DNA of 64,000 nucleotides, from contig NZ_NCSQ01000173.1 in NCBI RefSeq assembly GCF_002105465.1, positions 50,933-114,932 of the forward strand, read 5' to 3'. This DNA is from Aquidulcibacter paucihalophilus (lineage in GTDB: Bacteria > Pseudomonadota > Alphaproteobacteria > Caulobacterales > Aquidulcibacteraceae). Positions 63,612 to 64,000 of this stretch are shown here, piece after piece (positions within the stretch are counted from its first letter, which is position 1; each line of letters opens with the position of its first letter). The notes beneath the pieces were generated by a model, which did no database searches, had not been told where the DNA came from, and saw nothing but the letters and a program-made list of their open reading frames with translations. The position numbers were made by a program, and so were the translations under genes.

Positions 63612-63974
63612 TTAGCGCTGTTGAAAGATGATGGTATTGCCGCTCGGGTCATCGATATAGACTTCGCGAGTTCCCCAAGTCTGATCCATCGGGGCCTGAT
63701 GAACGGGCGAGTCTTGCCGAGCTGGAACAGACAATCCTCGTGCCACGAGCTTAGCAAAAAGGGCGTCGACATCTTGGCAAAGAACGATGCAAGATGATGG
63801 CGAATTACGACTTGGGACTTCCGCTGCGCTAATGTGCAATTCATCAGCATCACGAGTAAAGATCGCATAAAATGGCGCATCTGAGGGCGTCGCAAGAGCA
63901 AGTTCAAAGTCAAGCACACCGGCATAGAAAGCTATCGCCTCTGATACATCGCGCACCACTAGAACTGGTATCAT
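63612..63974 (-). CDS. VOC superfamily (glyoxalase/bleomycin resistance-like) protein
   Basis: 120 residues, one VOC module pair. It starts MIPVLVVRDVSEAIAFYAGVLDFELAL and ends WGTREVYIDDPSGNTIIFQQR, both typical. The DELHIS segment in the middle and the terminal REVYIDDPSGN supply the usual metal or ligand positions. Could be a bleomycin-binding-type resistance protein or a small lyase; not decidable. It converges on the integrase gene and probably belongs to the flanking chromosome. Confidence 0.85.
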   Translation of the reverse strand: MIPVLVVRDVSEAIAFYAGVLDFELALATPSDAPFYAIFTRDADELHISAAEVPSRNSPSSCIVLCQDVDALFAKLVARGLSVPARQDSPVHQAPMDQTWGTREVYIDDPSGNTIIFQQR

Positions 63975-64000
63975 GATCGATTTCGTCCCCGGCTTTCTCA

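Overview
The window reads as a chromosomal stretch of an alphaproteobacterium. The evidence is moderately GC-rich coding, a tRNA-Arg(CCG) with encoded CCA, and a P-type trb/tra conjugation module with an AlpA-type regulator, DUF2958 and ribbon-helix-helix accessory genes, as is common in Caulobacterales and Sphingomonadales. The order or genus cannot be fixed from the sequence alone.

Region 1 (1-27.8 kb) is ordinary chromosome. It carries the start of pgi, an SLC13 permease, a DUF853 ATPase, an aldehyde dehydrogenase, a histone-deacetylase-like hydrolase with pyrD and a DUF952 gene, purQ, a DUF547/TVP38/flavin-disulfide-reductase operon, a VWA lipoprotein, accA and an epoxide hydrolase. A large minus-strand sulfatase locus follows (18.1-26.1 kb). 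It holds two formylglycine-type sulfatases, an MBL-fold hydrolase, a formylglycine-generating-enzyme-like lipoprotein with both active-site cysteines, a GST and a double HCCA-isomerase/DsbA-like protein. A phytase-like esterase and a DUF305 copper-type protein end the region.

Region 2 (27.9-45.3 kb) begins at the tRNA-Arg and is accessory. It contains a possible integrase remnant, a divergently transcribed AAA ATPase, and a complete type I-E CRISPR-Cas locus (cas3, cas8e, cse2, cas7e, cas5e, cas6e, cas1, cas2). Next to it lies a very large array: 104 repeats at an exact 61-bp period plus one degenerate terminal repeat. The most notable signal is between cas3 and cas8e. Two degenerate CRISPR repeats there flank a single 32-nt spacer, forming a crRNA-like unit. 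That spacer has a perfect seed and a Cascade-style (every sixth base ignored) partial match to DNA only about 280 bp upstream, over a TATAAT box at the cas3 stop codon. This is the signature of a CreR/CreA-type crRNA-resembling regulator of the cas operon, or of a CreTA toxin-antitoxin guarding it. An unassigned 88-codon ORF lies between target and guide.

Region 3 (45.6-63.5 kb) is an integrative/conjugative-type module. On the minus strand, in transcription order, it runs traG, an RHH gene, trbB, C, D, E, J, L, F, G, I, a TraF-type peptidase, a lytic transglycosylase and an AlpA-type regulator. On the plus strand it has DUF2958, an HTH/PIN toxin-antitoxin pair, a class II Fic protein with its own palindromic operator, and a short tyrosine integrase. 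No relaxase is visible. A VOC-fold protein gene closes the window.

All identifications are from reading translated sequence and motifs; no database or folding calculation was run.
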